Source of the DNA: Zunongwangia atlantica 22II14-10F7
Lineage (GTDB): Bacteria; Bacteroidota; Bacteroidia; Flavobacteriales; Flavobacteriaceae
Direction: 5' to 3'
Length of the DNA: 64,000 nucleotides
NCBI RefSeq assembly: GCF_002094855.1
Contig: NZ_ARYN01000006.1
Location: 186,001 to 250,000 of the forward strand
Shown: piece after piece, positions 43,635 through 51,346 of the stretch
Layout: the number at the start of each line of letters is the position of its first letter
Numbering within the stretch: the first letter of the stretch is position 1
Made by a program: the position numbers and the translations under genes
Notes under the pieces: model-generated
What the model saw: the letters and a program-made list of their open reading frames with translations, nothing else
Databases searched by the model: none
Told to the model about the DNA's origin: nothing

Positions 43635-44402
43635 ATGATGAGCACAGGGAGAAAAATTGCATTGATCACAGGAGGAAGTCGAGGTCTAGGAAAGGATATG
43701 GCTTTAAAAACTGCCGCAAAAGGACTGGATATTGTGATCACTTATCACAGTAAAAAGGAAGAAGCAGAAAAAGTTGTTGCTCAAATTAAAGAATCTGGGC
43801 AAAATGCTGCGGCACTTCAGTTAGATACCGCAAATGTTTCAGGTTTCGATGAATTTAAAAATAATCTTCAGCAAATTTTAAAATCTGAATTTAATGCTGA
43901 ACACATCGATTTTCTGGTAAATAATGCCGGGATCGGGATAAACGAACCACTCGCTGAAACTTCCGAAGAAACCTTTGATCTTTTAACGAATATTCATCTT
44001 AAAGGTGTATTCTTTTTGACGCAAAAATTGCTGGATGTTATCAATGATGGTGGCGGAATCGTAAATATAAGTTCTGGTTTAGCAAGATTTACTATGCCTG
44101 GTTACGGTATTTATGGCGCGCTAAAAGCAGGAATAGAATCTTTAACCAGATACGAGGCAAAAGAATTTGGTAAACGCGGGATTAGAGCGAATACAATAGC
44201 TCCGGGCGCAATCGAAACCGATTTTGGTGGTGGATTGGTGCGTGATAATAAACAGGTAAACGATCATGTAAAACAATCTATCGTATTAGAACGTGTTGGG
44301 CAGGCCAGCGATATTGGTGGTGTAGTTGCCTTTTTGTGTACTGAAGATGCAAAATGGGTAAATGCGCAGCGTATCGAAGTTTCTGGAGGTCAAAATATCT
44401 AA
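43635..44402 (+). CDS. Short-chain dehydrogenase/reductase
   Basis: 255 residues of the classical SDR family. Cofactor motif TGGSRGLGKD, NNAGIG, catalytic Ser in NISSG and Tyr-x3-Lys in YGALK are all present, and the C-terminus ends EVSGGQNI. It is an NAD(P)H-dependent oxidoreductase of unknown substrate. An ATG one codon in (43638) is an equal start. An AraC regulator lies downstream after a terminator and may control it. Confidence 0.9.
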   Translation: MMSTGRKIALITGGSRGLGKDMALKTAAKGLDIVITYHSKKEEAEKVVAQIKESGQNAAALQLDTANVSGFDEFKNNLQQILKSEFNAEHIDFLVNNAGIGINEPLAETSEETFDLLTNIHLKGVFFLTQKLLDVINDGGGIVNISSGLARFTMPGYGIYGALKAGIESLTRYEAKEFGKRGIRANTIAPGAIETDFGGGLVRDNKQVNDHVKQSIVLERVGQASDIGGVVAFLCTEDAKWVNAQRIEVSGGQNI

Positions 44403-44456
44403 TCCAAACTATGGTGTAATTTACCAAGATACTTGATTTAATCATAATTTTTAGAA

Positions 44457-44493
44457 AAAGGATTCCGTAGTCTTTACTGCGGAATTCTTTTTT
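44457..44493 (+). terminator. Intrinsic terminator after the SDR gene
   Basis: Imperfect stem AAAGGATTCCGTAG / CTGCGGAATTCTTT with a 6-base loop and T7. Confidence 0.75.
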
Positions 44494-44511
44494 CAAATCG
44501 CTATCTTTAAG

Positions 44512-45411
44512 ATGATGGAAAAGACAATGAGTTTAGAGGATTTTTACCGAAAAAAATTAGGCGAGCTCCCAAGCGATATTCTACAAAAAACGGGACAATT
44601 TAATGTTTTTCGGTTAGGCGATTATTTTGGGACAAGCAAAGCAATGCCGTATAGCCGGAAGGATTATTATAAAATTAGCCTGATTTCTGGTGAAAATGTG
44701 GTGCATTATGCCGATAAAACGCTTAAAGTTGAAGAAAACATGCTTTTAGTGGCCAATCCGCAGGTGCCGTACAACTGGGAGCCATTGTCTGAAGAAAAAA
44801 CTGGTGCTTTTTGTGTTTTTACTGAAGATTTTATGAATGGATTTGGCAATTTTAAAGACTATCCAATATTTCAGAGCAAAGGCACACCAATATTGTCTTT
44901 AAATGATGCCGATTTTCAACGAATCTTGGCTATTTATAACCGAATGTTTTCAGAGATTAATACAGATTATGAATATAAATATGATCTCTTACGAAACCTG
45001 GTTTTTGAACTGATTCATGAAGCTTTAAAATTACAACCCGCAAGTCTTCAGAAAAGTAAAACCGAATCTAAAGCTTCAGAAAGGATTAGTGCTTTATTTA
45101 TGGAATTATTAGAGCGGCAATTTCCTATCGAAAATCCATTTCAGCAAATAAAAATAAAGAGTGCCGGTGAATTTGCCTATCATTTAAATGTGCATGCCAA
45201 TCATTTAAACCGGGTATTAAAAGAAACTACAGGAAAAACCACCTCGCAACTAATTAACGAACGTATTGCATTAGAGGCAAGAGCACTTTTAAAACATACC
45301 AACTGGAGTATAGCTGAAATTTCCTGGTGTTTGGGTTTTGAAGATCCTTCTTATTTTATCAAATTCTTTAAAAAAGCATCAGATGCTACTCCGGGTAATT
45401 TTAGAAAATAA
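44512..45411 (+). CDS. AraC-family transcriptional regulator
   Basis: 299 residues. The N-terminal half (20-150) is a cupin-like sensor with PYSRKDYYKISLISG; the C-terminal 100 residues are two HTH motifs, HLNVHANHLNRVLKETTGKT and SIAEISWCLGFEDPSYFIKF, followed by the family end TPGNFRK. It follows the SDR gene and may regulate it; the inducer is unknown. The next gene is convergent and begins one base after its stop. Confidence 0.92.
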   Translation: MMEKTMSLEDFYRKKLGELPSDILQKTGQFNVFRLGDYFGTSKAMPYSRKDYYKISLISGENVVHYADKTLKVEENMLLVANPQVPYNWEPLSEEKTGAFCVFTEDFMNGFGNFKDYPIFQSKGTPILSLNDADFQRILAIYNRMFSEINTDYEYKYDLLRNLVFELIHEALKLQPASLQKSKTESKASERISALFMELLERQFPIENPFQQIKIKSAGEFAYHLNVHANHLNRVLKETTGKTTSQLINERIALEARALLKHTNWSIAEISWCLGFEDPSYFIKFFKKASDATPGNFRK

Positions 45412-45849
45412 TTAGTTAGAAATGGTGATAAGTCTACCGTTTGTTTCAACGCGATAAGCTTTCATAGCATATTCGCCATCACCTTCTACCTGTTCACCGG
45501 TTACGATATTATAAACATTGCCTTCGCAGCTACAGGTAGCTTCAATTCCATTCATCGTCATTCCTGGGCAATTCGGATTCGGAATGTGATTAGGATCGCT
45601 TAATTCGTAGGCTAGATAAAGATCATTGTTCACATTATAAACTACAACACCACCAATACCCACTCCTTCATAATAAATTGCTACTTGGTTTCCTGGAAAT
45701 TGAAGTTGATTGAATTCTGCGGATTCAATATTAATTCTATACTGGAAATTTACATCAACTAAATTTGGATTGTTGTAGCGGCCATCGTCACTAGCAGAAC
45801 AGCCTGTAATTAAAATGCTTAAGAGACTGTAAAATAAAAAACGCTTCAT
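45412..45849 (-). CDS. Lipoprotein with degenerate Rieske-like domain
   Basis: 145 residues with a lipobox (LITGCS; Cys at 17). The C-terminal half reads CSCEGNVYNIVTGEQVEG, matching the second Rieske box (CPCHG-S-x-Y/F-D-xx-TG) but with Glu in place of the His ligand; the first box (NCPGMTM) also lacks the C-x-H form. So the fold is probably Rieske-like without a [2Fe-2S] cluster. I recall similar lipoproteins next to greA in other flavobacteria. Function unknown. Divergent from greA, with a promoter-like TACATTTG 20 bp before its start. Confidence 0.7.
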   Translation of the reverse strand: MKRFLFYSLLSILITGCSASDDGRYNNPNLVDVNFQYRINIESAEFNQLQFPGNQVAIYYEGVGIGGVVVYNVNNDLYLAYELSDPNHIPNPNCPGMTMNGIEATCSCEGNVYNIVTGEQVEGDGEYAMKAYRVETNGRLITISN

Positions 45850-45868
45850 TAAATTTCTTTTTTTATCG

Positions 45869-45901
45869 CAAATGTAAATTTCTTATATTTGTTAGAATCA
45901 A
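45869..45901 (-). promoter_or_regulatory. Promoter of the Rieske-like lipoprotein gene
   Basis: On the minus strand TACATTTG (45869-45876) is preceded by TTG (45899-45901) with a 22-bp spacer. It is interlocked with a plus-strand TATATTTG. Confidence 0.55.
45884..45891 (+). promoter_or_regulatory. Putative -7 element of the greA leader transcript
   Basis: TATATTTG matches TAnnTTTG; the -33 region is T-rich without a clear TTG. The predicted start near 45898 is directly in front of a terminator-like hairpin. Confidence 0.5.
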
Positions 45902-45928
45902 TCCCATTATAGGTGGGATTTTTTTTAT
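45900..45928 (+). terminator. Terminator-like hairpin at the start of the greA leader
   Basis: Stem AATCCCA / TGGGATT with a 7-base loop followed by T8. It begins at the predicted transcription start, so it would act as an attenuator. No plus-strand gene ends nearby; the closest is the AraC gene 490 bp away. Confidence 0.55.
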
Positions 45929-45938
45929 TAATAAACAG

Positions 45939-46059
45939 TAATCTAATGATCATGCAGCTTTTAAATAATAAGTTCGCAGTCAAACCGCGAGACTTTATAC
46001 ACCTCCTTTAGTTGAATATCTTTTTATTCGCTAAGCCTTTTTAAAAGGTCATTAGATTA
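45939..46059 (+). ncRNA. Candidate structured RNA in the greA leader
   Basis: An exact 11-bp closing stem (TAATCTAATGA at 45939-45949 with 46049-46059) continues into CTTTTAAA / TTTAAAAG (45958-45965 with 46040-46047). Two inner hairpins follow: ATAAGT...CGC/GCG...ACTTTAT and GAATA/TATTC (near 46013-46029). The unpaired linker between them is CACCTCCTTT (46000-46009). The long closing stem recalls 6S-type RNAs; I cannot match it to a named family. Confidence 0.45.
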
Positions 46060-46096
46060 GAAACAATCATTAAAAACATATTATTTTTTGGAAACA

Positions 46097-46114
46097 GGCC
46101 TCTAAATAAAGGCC
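46097..46114 (+). promoter_or_regulatory. Hairpin upstream of greA
   Basis: GGCCT / AGGCC with an 8-base loop, about 28 bp before the ATG, followed by CTTT but no long T-run. It may close the upstream RNA or affect translation. Confidence 0.35.
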
Positions 46115-46142
46115 CTTTACCAATTATAAAAACGACGAAGTT

Positions 46143-46619
46143 ATGAGTAAAGTATCTTACTACACTGCAGAAGGACTAAAAAAATTAAGGGATGAATTAA
46201 ATCAACTTAAAGATGTAGAGCGTCCAAGAGCTTCTGAAGCTATTGCTGAAGCCAGAGATAAAGGAGACTTGAGTGAGAATGCAGAATATGATGCGGCAAA
46301 AGAAGCGCAGGGACTTTTAGAAATGAAAATTGCAAAATTAGAAGAAGTTGTTGCTAATGCACGTGTAATTGATGAGTCGCAATTAGATACTTCAAAAGTT
46401 TTGATTCATTCTCATGTGAAAATAAAAAATCAAAGTAACGGAGCCGAGGTTAAATATAAACTGGTAGCCCAAAGTGAAGCCGACCTTAAAACGGGTAAGA
46501 TTTCTGTAGATTCTCCTATTGGTAAAGGTTTGCTAGGTAAAAAGGTTGGTGAAGTTGCAGATATAGCTGTGCCAAGTGGTGTAATGAAATTTGAAGTCTT
46601 AGAAATTTGGCGTGAATAA
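46143..46619 (+). CDS. greA: Transcription elongation factor GreA
   Basis: 158 residues, normal size. The N-terminal coiled coil carries the acidic tip SEAIAEARDKGDLSENAEYD that reaches the RNA polymerase active site and stimulates cleavage of backtracked RNA; the C-terminal FKBP-like domain contains ISVDSPIGKGLLGKKVGEVA. It is preceded by a 290-bp structured leader, and the HIT gene follows after 109 bp. Confidence 0.97.
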   Translation: MSKVSYYTAEGLKKLRDELNQLKDVERPRASEAIAEARDKGDLSENAEYDAAKEAQGLLEMKIAKLEEVVANARVIDESQLDTSKVLIHSHVKIKNQSNGAEVKYKLVAQSEADLKTGKISVDSPIGKGLLGKKVGEVADIAVPSGVMKFEVLEIWRE

Positions 46620-46728
46620 TTGCCGTTAAATTTCTATTTAAGGTATATCAAAGTCCTTTTCTTAATCTTTTAACGGAGATTCAGCAAAAGGATTTTTAAT
46701 TTTATAGTACTAATCAAAACAATCAATT

Positions 46729-47118
46729 ATGGCCAGTTTATTCACTAAAATAGTTCAGGGAGAGATTCCTGCCTATAAAATTGCAGAGGATAGCCAGTTT
46801 TTGGCTTTCCTAGATATTCGCCCAAATTGTAAAGGACATACGCTTTGTATTCCGAAGAGGGAAATAGATTATATTTTTGATATGGAAGAACAAATGTATA
46901 TGGAGCTTATGCGTTTTTCCAGAAAAGTAGCACGGGCATTAGAGAAAACCGTGCCTTGTAAGCGTGTTGGTGTTGCAGTGGTTGGCTTGGAAGTACCACA
47001 TACGCACGTACATTTAATTCCGCTTAACGATATGAGTGATATGAATTTTGCCAATCATTACGAAATGAGTGATGATGAGTTTAAAGAACTGGCAGAATCC
47101 ATACACGTAAACTTATAA
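46729..47118 (+). CDS. HIT-family nucleotide-binding protein
   Basis: 129 residues with the histidine triad His91-T-His93-V-His95 in PHTHVHLIPL, and N-terminal IVQGEIPAYKIAED typical of Hint-type hydrolases. It likely hydrolyses nucleotide phosphoramidates. The thioesterase gene begins 2 bp after its stop, so they share a transcript. Confidence 0.94.
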   Translation: MASLFTKIVQGEIPAYKIAEDSQFLAFLDIRPNCKGHTLCIPKREIDYIFDMEEQMYMELMRFSRKVARALEKTVPCKRVGVAVVGLEVPHTHVHLIPLNDMSDMNFANHYEMSDDEFKELAESIHVNL

Positions 47119-47120
47119 GT

Positions 47121-47525
47121 TTGGAAGATTTTAAGCTTGAATTAAAATTAAGGATAGACTGGAGCGATCTCGATATGTATCGCCATGTTAATAATCTTAG
47201 TTTTATGCGTTTTATGCAATCTGGAAGGGTAAATTTGTGGGAAGCCACCGGGTTGCATAAAATGTATGCTGAAGAATATAAAGGAGCAATGTTGGTTTCT
47301 ACGCATTGCGATTTTAAAAGAGCTTTGCATTACCCTGGTAGCGCAATTATTAAAACCAGAATTGCTGAAATAGGCAACAAAAGTTTTAAGATCGAACATC
47401 ATATTTTTGATGATGACAACCAGCTTTGTGCCATTGGAAAAGATGTTTCGGTTTTTTACAATTTCAGTGAAAATAAAACACTCCCAATTCCTGAAGATCT
47501 TAGGGAAATATTAAATCGATATTAG
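47121..47525 (+). CDS. Acyl-CoA thioesterase, hotdog fold (4-hydroxybenzoyl-CoA thioesterase-like)
   Basis: 134 residues starting on TTG. The sequence RIDWSDLDMYRHVNNLSFMRF carries the Asp-x-D-x-x-x-H-V-N-N active-site pattern of YbgC/FatB-like hotdog enzymes. It would hydrolyse acyl-CoA or acyl-ACP thioesters. Its 3' end overlaps the convergent kinase gene by 4 bases. Confidence 0.85.
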   Translation: MEDFKLELKLRIDWSDLDMYRHVNNLSFMRFMQSGRVNLWEATGLHKMYAEEYKGAMLVSTHCDFKRALHYPGSAIIKTRIAEIGNKSFKIEHHIFDDDNQLCAIGKDVSVFYNFSENKTLPIPEDLREILNRY

Positions 47526-48673
47526 GCTTTTTTCAGCATAATTTCAAAAGTAGAGCCTTCGCCAATTTCACTTTTTGCAACTCTAATTCGGCCAATATGG
47601 TATTCTTCCACAATTCGTTTCGCTAAAGATAAACCAAGTCCCCAACCACGTTTTTTGGTAGTTTGTCCGGGTTCAAAAATAATTTTGAATCGGCTTTTAT
47701 CGATTCCCTTTCCGGTATCGTGAACATAAACAAAAACCTGTTTCTCATTTTGTTTAATTTCGATGGTAATTTTTCCTTTACCTCGCATAGCATCGATGGC
47801 ATTTTTTACCAGGTTTTCAATTGTCCAGCTAAAAAGCTGGGTGTTTAGATTTACAATAATTTTCTCTCTTGGAACCTGAAGATGAAAATCGATAAGTTTA
47901 GAGCTTCTGGTTTGTAAATACTGGTAGCTTTGTCTTGTTGCTTCAACAAGATCTGTTTCTTCTAAAAGTGGCGCAGATCCAATTTTAGAAAACCGCTCTG
48001 TTATAGTTTGTAAACGCTCTATGTCTTTTTCCATTTCAGAAACATAGGTCTCGTTTACTTTTTCCTGTTTTAAAATTTCGGTCCAGCCAATTAAAGAACT
48101 TAAAGGGGTGCCAATTTGATGTGCCGTTTCTTTGGCCATACCTGCCCAAAGTTTGTTTTGCTCGCTGTTTTTGGTAGTAGTGTAAAAGAAATAAATTACT
48201 CCAATAATTAAAAATCCAATAGTTACCAGGCCAAGCGGATAATATTTTAAGCTGTTTAAAACCGGTGAATTGCCATAATATACCTTATGCGTCCTAAACC
48301 TATCCAAATGCATAATGATAGGTTCGTTTTCATCTTTTAAACGATTTAGGTAATTTTCGGCTTTTTCAGGGGTGTCTATTTTTTCAGGATCAATAAAATG
48401 CGAAGACACAATATTTCCTTCTTCATCAGTTTGTAAAGTAGGAATGCTGGTGTTACTGTTTAGAACATTTAGAATAAGCGGACTCAAATTCTGGTTGCTA
48501 TCTGCGCGATCTAACTCCAAAAGCGCTTCAGCCCAGATACTCATCTTTGTGCGCTCTTCGTCTTTAAGTCTGTTAAAAAATATGGTGGTATTCCATAAAA
48601 CCAACACGATAACTGCTAATCCAGCAAATATGATAAACCAACGGTTAAACTTTCGTTCGTCACTAAAATTCAT
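47522..48673 (-). CDS. Orphan membrane sensor histidine kinase
   Basis: 383 residues. Membrane helices at about 12-32 and 150-172 flank a periplasmic region of about 115 residues. No HAMP domain is apparent. HisKA has the phospho-acceptor His in KETAHQIGTPLSSL; HATPase motifs are NLVKNAIDAM, DTGKGI and RGWGLGLSLAK. No response regulator is adjacent, so the partner is elsewhere. The signal is unknown. Confidence 0.9.
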   Translation of the reverse strand: MNFSDERKFNRWFIIFAGLAVIVLVLWNTTIFFNRLKDEERTKMSIWAEALLELDRADSNQNLSPLILNVLNSNTSIPTLQTDEEGNIVSSHFIDPEKIDTPEKAENYLNRLKDENEPIIMHLDRFRTHKVYYGNSPVLNSLKYYPLGLVTIGFLIIGVIYFFYTTTKNSEQNKLWAGMAKETAHQIGTPLSSLIGWTEILKQEKVNETYVSEMEKDIERLQTITERFSKIGSAPLLEETDLVEATRQSYQYLQTRSSKLIDFHLQVPREKIIVNLNTQLFSWTIENLVKNAIDAMRGKGKITIEIKQNEKQVFVYVHDTGKGIDKSRFKIIFEPGQTTKKRGWGLGLSLAKRIVEEYHIGRIRVAKSEIGEGSTFEIMLKKA

Positions 48674-48790
48674 AAAGAGTTCCTCTCCATTTTAAAAGCG
48701 GTTAAATATAAGCGTTTTAATGTGAATATTATTGTGTGAGTAGGCTTTATATTCCTTATCCTAATTGTTACCTTTGCGAAAAATCGATGC

Positions 48791-49666
48791 ATGTTAAGTA
48801 TAGATTCTAAGGAATCGCCTTCTGGCGCTCTTTACAGGTATTTAAGTGGGGCAGTTGGGCCAAGGCCTATTGCTTTTGCCAGCACTTTGGATGCGGAAGG
48901 AAGACCAAATCTGGCTCCTTTTAGTTTTTTTAATGTGTTTAGCTCAAATCCTCCAATATTGGTATTTTCTCCTGTAAGGAGAGGAGTAGATGGAAGCTTA
49001 AAACATACATTGCTAAATCTTAAAGCTGTAAAAGAATGTGTGATTAACATTGTTAATTACAATATGGTTCAGCAAATGTCTTTAAGCAGTACAGATTATG
49101 CTGAAGGTGTAAACGAGTTTGAGAAATCTGGGCTCACGATGCAGAAATCAGATTTGGTAAAGCCATTTAGAGTGGCAGAATCTCCAGTTCAGTTTGAATG
49201 TAAGGTGAACGAGATTGTCGAACTTGGGCAGGAAGGTGGTGCCGGGAATCTGGTAATATGTGAGGTTTTAAAAACACATATTGATGAAGCAATTTTAGAT
49301 GAAGACGGCTATATAGATCAGGTAAAGATCGATCAGGTAGCAAGAATGGGCGGTAATTGGTATACCCGTGCTGTAGATGGGATGTTTGAAGTTCCAAAAC
49401 CTATCGCAAATTTAGGAGTAGGGGTAGATGCTATTCCGCAGGAAATTAGAGAAAGTTGTATCTTAACAGGAAATGATCTTGGTAAATTGGGTAATGTAGA
49501 AGAATTACCAACTTTGGAAGAATCGAAATTATACGTTTCTGAAGATGATTTATTTACCGAAATTATAGCAGCAAAAGAAACAGAAGCAATTCATAAACAG
49601 GCGCAGTTATTGCTGGATAGAGGAAAGGTGATAGAAGCGTGGAAATTATTACTAGCAAATTATTAA
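48791..49666 (+). CDS. Flavin reductase-like FMN-binding protein
   Basis: 291 residues. The N-terminal 200 residues form a split-barrel flavin-reductase-like domain with VGPRPIAFASTLDAEGRPNL, APFSFFNVFSSNPPILVFSP and GGAGNLVICEVLK. The C-terminal 90 residues are helical and unlike the usual family end. The reaction is unknown; the family binds FMN and some reduce it with NAD(P)H. The DUF3127 gene begins 6 bp downstream. Confidence 0.85.
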   Translation: MLSIDSKESPSGALYRYLSGAVGPRPIAFASTLDAEGRPNLAPFSFFNVFSSNPPILVFSPVRRGVDGSLKHTLLNLKAVKECVINIVNYNMVQQMSLSSTDYAEGVNEFEKSGLTMQKSDLVKPFRVAESPVQFECKVNEIVELGQEGGAGNLVICEVLKTHIDEAILDEDGYIDQVKIDQVARMGGNWYTRAVDGMFEVPKPIANLGVGVDAIPQEIRESCILTGNDLGKLGNVEELPTLEESKLYVSEDDLFTEIIAAKETEAIHKQAQLLLDRGKVIEAWKLLLANY

Positions 49667-49672
49667 ACGAAG

Positions 49673-50047
49673 ATGGAAGTACAAGGAAAGATTAAATTAA
49701 TTGGAGATACCAAGACTTTTGGAAATAACGGTTTTAGAAAAAGAGAATTGGTTGTTACTACTGAAGAGCAATATCCGCAGGATTTAATGATCGAATTTGT
49801 TCAGGATAAAACAGATTTATTAAACACATACCAGGTTGGGCAACCAGTAAAGGTAGGGATTAACCTTCGTGGTAGAGAATGGGTAAGCCCACAGGGAGAA
49901 ACCAAATATTTTAATTCTATCCAGGGCTGGAGAATAGAAAACCTACAGCCATCACAACCGGGTGGTCAAAATGTTCCACCACCAGAAGATCATTTTGAAC
50001 CAGCACAGGATTTTAAAGATGAAGATTACGACGATCTTCCATTCTAA
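49673..50047 (+). CDS. DUF3127 family protein with SSB-like C-terminal tip
   Basis: 124 residues. An OB-like beta core (residues 1-92, MEVQGKIKLIGDTKTFG and NLRGREWVSPQGETKYFN) is followed by a Pro/Gln-rich linker and the end EDYDDLPF, the same acidic hydrophobic hook that SSB uses to recruit repair proteins. DUF3127 is a Bacteroidota family with no known role that I am aware of. Binding of ssDNA or RNA is inferred from the fold and tail. Confidence 0.8.
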   Translation: MEVQGKIKLIGDTKTFGNNGFRKRELVVTTEEQYPQDLMIEFVQDKTDLLNTYQVGQPVKVGINLRGREWVSPQGETKYFNSIQGWRIENLQPSQPGGQNVPPPEDHFEPAQDFKDEDYDDLPF

Positions 50048-50068
50048 AAATTAAGAGATATTTTTTAC

Positions 50069-50106
50069 AAAAAGCTTAGTATGTGGTTAACGTGCTAAGC
50101 TTTTTT
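50069..50106 (+). terminator. Intrinsic terminator after the DUF3127 gene
   Basis: An 11-bp stem (AAAAAGCTTAG / CTAAGCTTTTT) with a 15-base loop ending in T6. Confidence 0.8.
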
Positions 50107-50144
50107 CTTTTTGTACATTTCTAATTATAAAAATTACTTCAGTT

Positions 50145-50783
50145 TTGCAGATTCTTAAACCTTTTGAACCTTTTCCGGATATTGAGTACACCTCAGAAGA
50201 AGGTCTGCTAGCAGTGGGAGGTTCTCTTACTGAAGACCGATTAATGGAAGCGTATTCTAAAGGAATTTTTCCCTGGTACGACGAATCTCAGCCAATTTTA
50301 TGGTGGTGCCCAGATCCCAGAATGGTTTTATTTCCGCAGAAATTAAAAGTTTCGAAAAGCATGAAACAATTGCTAAAGAAAGAAATTTTTAAAGTTACCT
50401 ATAACGAAGCTTTTGAGACAGTTATTGAAAATTGTGCTGCAATTAAACGAAAAGGACAATTAGGAACCTGGATTACCCCAGAAATGAAAGCTGCCTATAC
50501 CAGTTTACATAAAAAAGGAATCGCGCAGTCTGTAGAGGTGTGGCAAGATGGTAAGATCGTAGGCGGGTTATACGGACTTTGGCTGAAGCATAAAAAAGTG
50601 TTTTGCGGCGAAAGTATGTTTGCAAAAGTAAGCAACGCTTCTAAATATGGTTTTATAAGTTTGGTGAGAAAGCTTCAAGAGAAAGGAGTAGAACTTATAG
50701 ACTGCCAGGTTCATACAGATCATTTAGAAAGTTTAGGAGCTGAAGAAATTTCGAGAAACGAGTTTTTAGAGTTTTTGAAGTAG
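50145..50783 (+). CDS. aat: Leucyl/phenylalanyl-tRNA--protein transferase
   Basis: 212 residues starting on TTG; no ATG gives the family N-terminus. It adds Leu or Phe to N-terminal Lys/Arg of proteins, marking them for ClpS/ClpAP-type decay (N-degron pathway). Signatures: FPDIEYTSEEGLLAVGG, YSKGIFPWYDESQPILWWCP, VGGLYGLWLKHKKVFCGESM and LIDCQVHTDHLESLGAEEI. Monocistronic between two terminator-bounded units. Confidence 0.95.
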   Translation: MQILKPFEPFPDIEYTSEEGLLAVGGSLTEDRLMEAYSKGIFPWYDESQPILWWCPDPRMVLFPQKLKVSKSMKQLLKKEIFKVTYNEAFETVIENCAAIKRKGQLGTWITPEMKAAYTSLHKKGIAQSVEVWQDGKIVGGLYGLWLKHKKVFCGESMFAKVSNASKYGFISLVRKLQEKGVELIDCQVHTDHLESLGAEEISRNEFLEFLK

Positions 50784-50826
50784 CTAAGGATTTTTTGATT
50801 ACATTTCCGGTATCAATCAAATTCAG

Positions 50827-51261
50827 ATGAAAAAAATATTTCTCTTATTCGGTTTAGCTATTTTAAGCGCATGTTCTTCAAACATCGATGATGACGAACC
50901 AGAAGTATTAACACCTGCTGAAATTTCTGTTGAAGTAGACTACTTTAATTATGAAATCGATACTGAAGCGATGACTACTTTAATGGAATACCGAATGACC
51001 TTCTATAACGAGTCAGATTTTGATATAGAGGGTTATCCGCAGATTTACATTGGGCAGGAAGGTGTGGAAGATTTTAGTGTGACCACTCAGCGTTATAACG
51101 GTGAAAACCCCTGTAATTATTTAAGTGCTAATAGTAGTTGCACGCAAGAATTTTCAGAATTAAGAACTTACGATGAAGGAGATCTGCAAGCCGGGTCTGG
51201 TGAGATTCCGGTGTTAACGCTAGTAGATATTCAGTATAGAATTTTAGAGGAACATCGTTAG
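50827..51261 (+). CDS. Hypothetical lipoprotein
   Basis: 144 residues with a lipobox (AILSACS; Cys at 16). An Asp/Glu-rich linker is followed by beta-rich sequence (YRMTFYNESDFDIEGYPQIY). Two Cys (NPCNY and SSCTQ) could pair. No family recognised. Outer-membrane or periplasmic location expected. Confidence 0.6.
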   Translation: MKKIFLLFGLAILSACSSNIDDDEPEVLTPAEISVEVDYFNYEIDTEAMTTLMEYRMTFYNESDFDIEGYPQIYIGQEGVEDFSVTTQRYNGENPCNYLSANSSCTQEFSELRTYDEGDLQAGSGEIPVLTLVDIQYRILEEHR

Positions 51262-51346
51262 ATGATTAAGAAAGTTTTTTACTCGATAATCGAGATTAAA
51301 TGCACCGAGGCTCTCGATTTTAGGAGTTAATTTTTAAACAAATGCT

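Noticed and set aside
43550-43753. 67-codon frame overlapping the SDR start
   Set aside because: It runs out of frame into the SDR gene and encodes no recognisable product.
46000-46009. CACCTCCTTT as the remnant of a 16S rRNA gene
   Set aside because: Flanking sequence shows no similarity to helix 45 (no GGTAACCGTA or GGATCA context).
51282-51294. CTCGATAATCGAG palindrome after the 50.8 kb lipoprotein gene as a terminator
   Set aside because: No T-run follows; it may be chance or an operator half-site.
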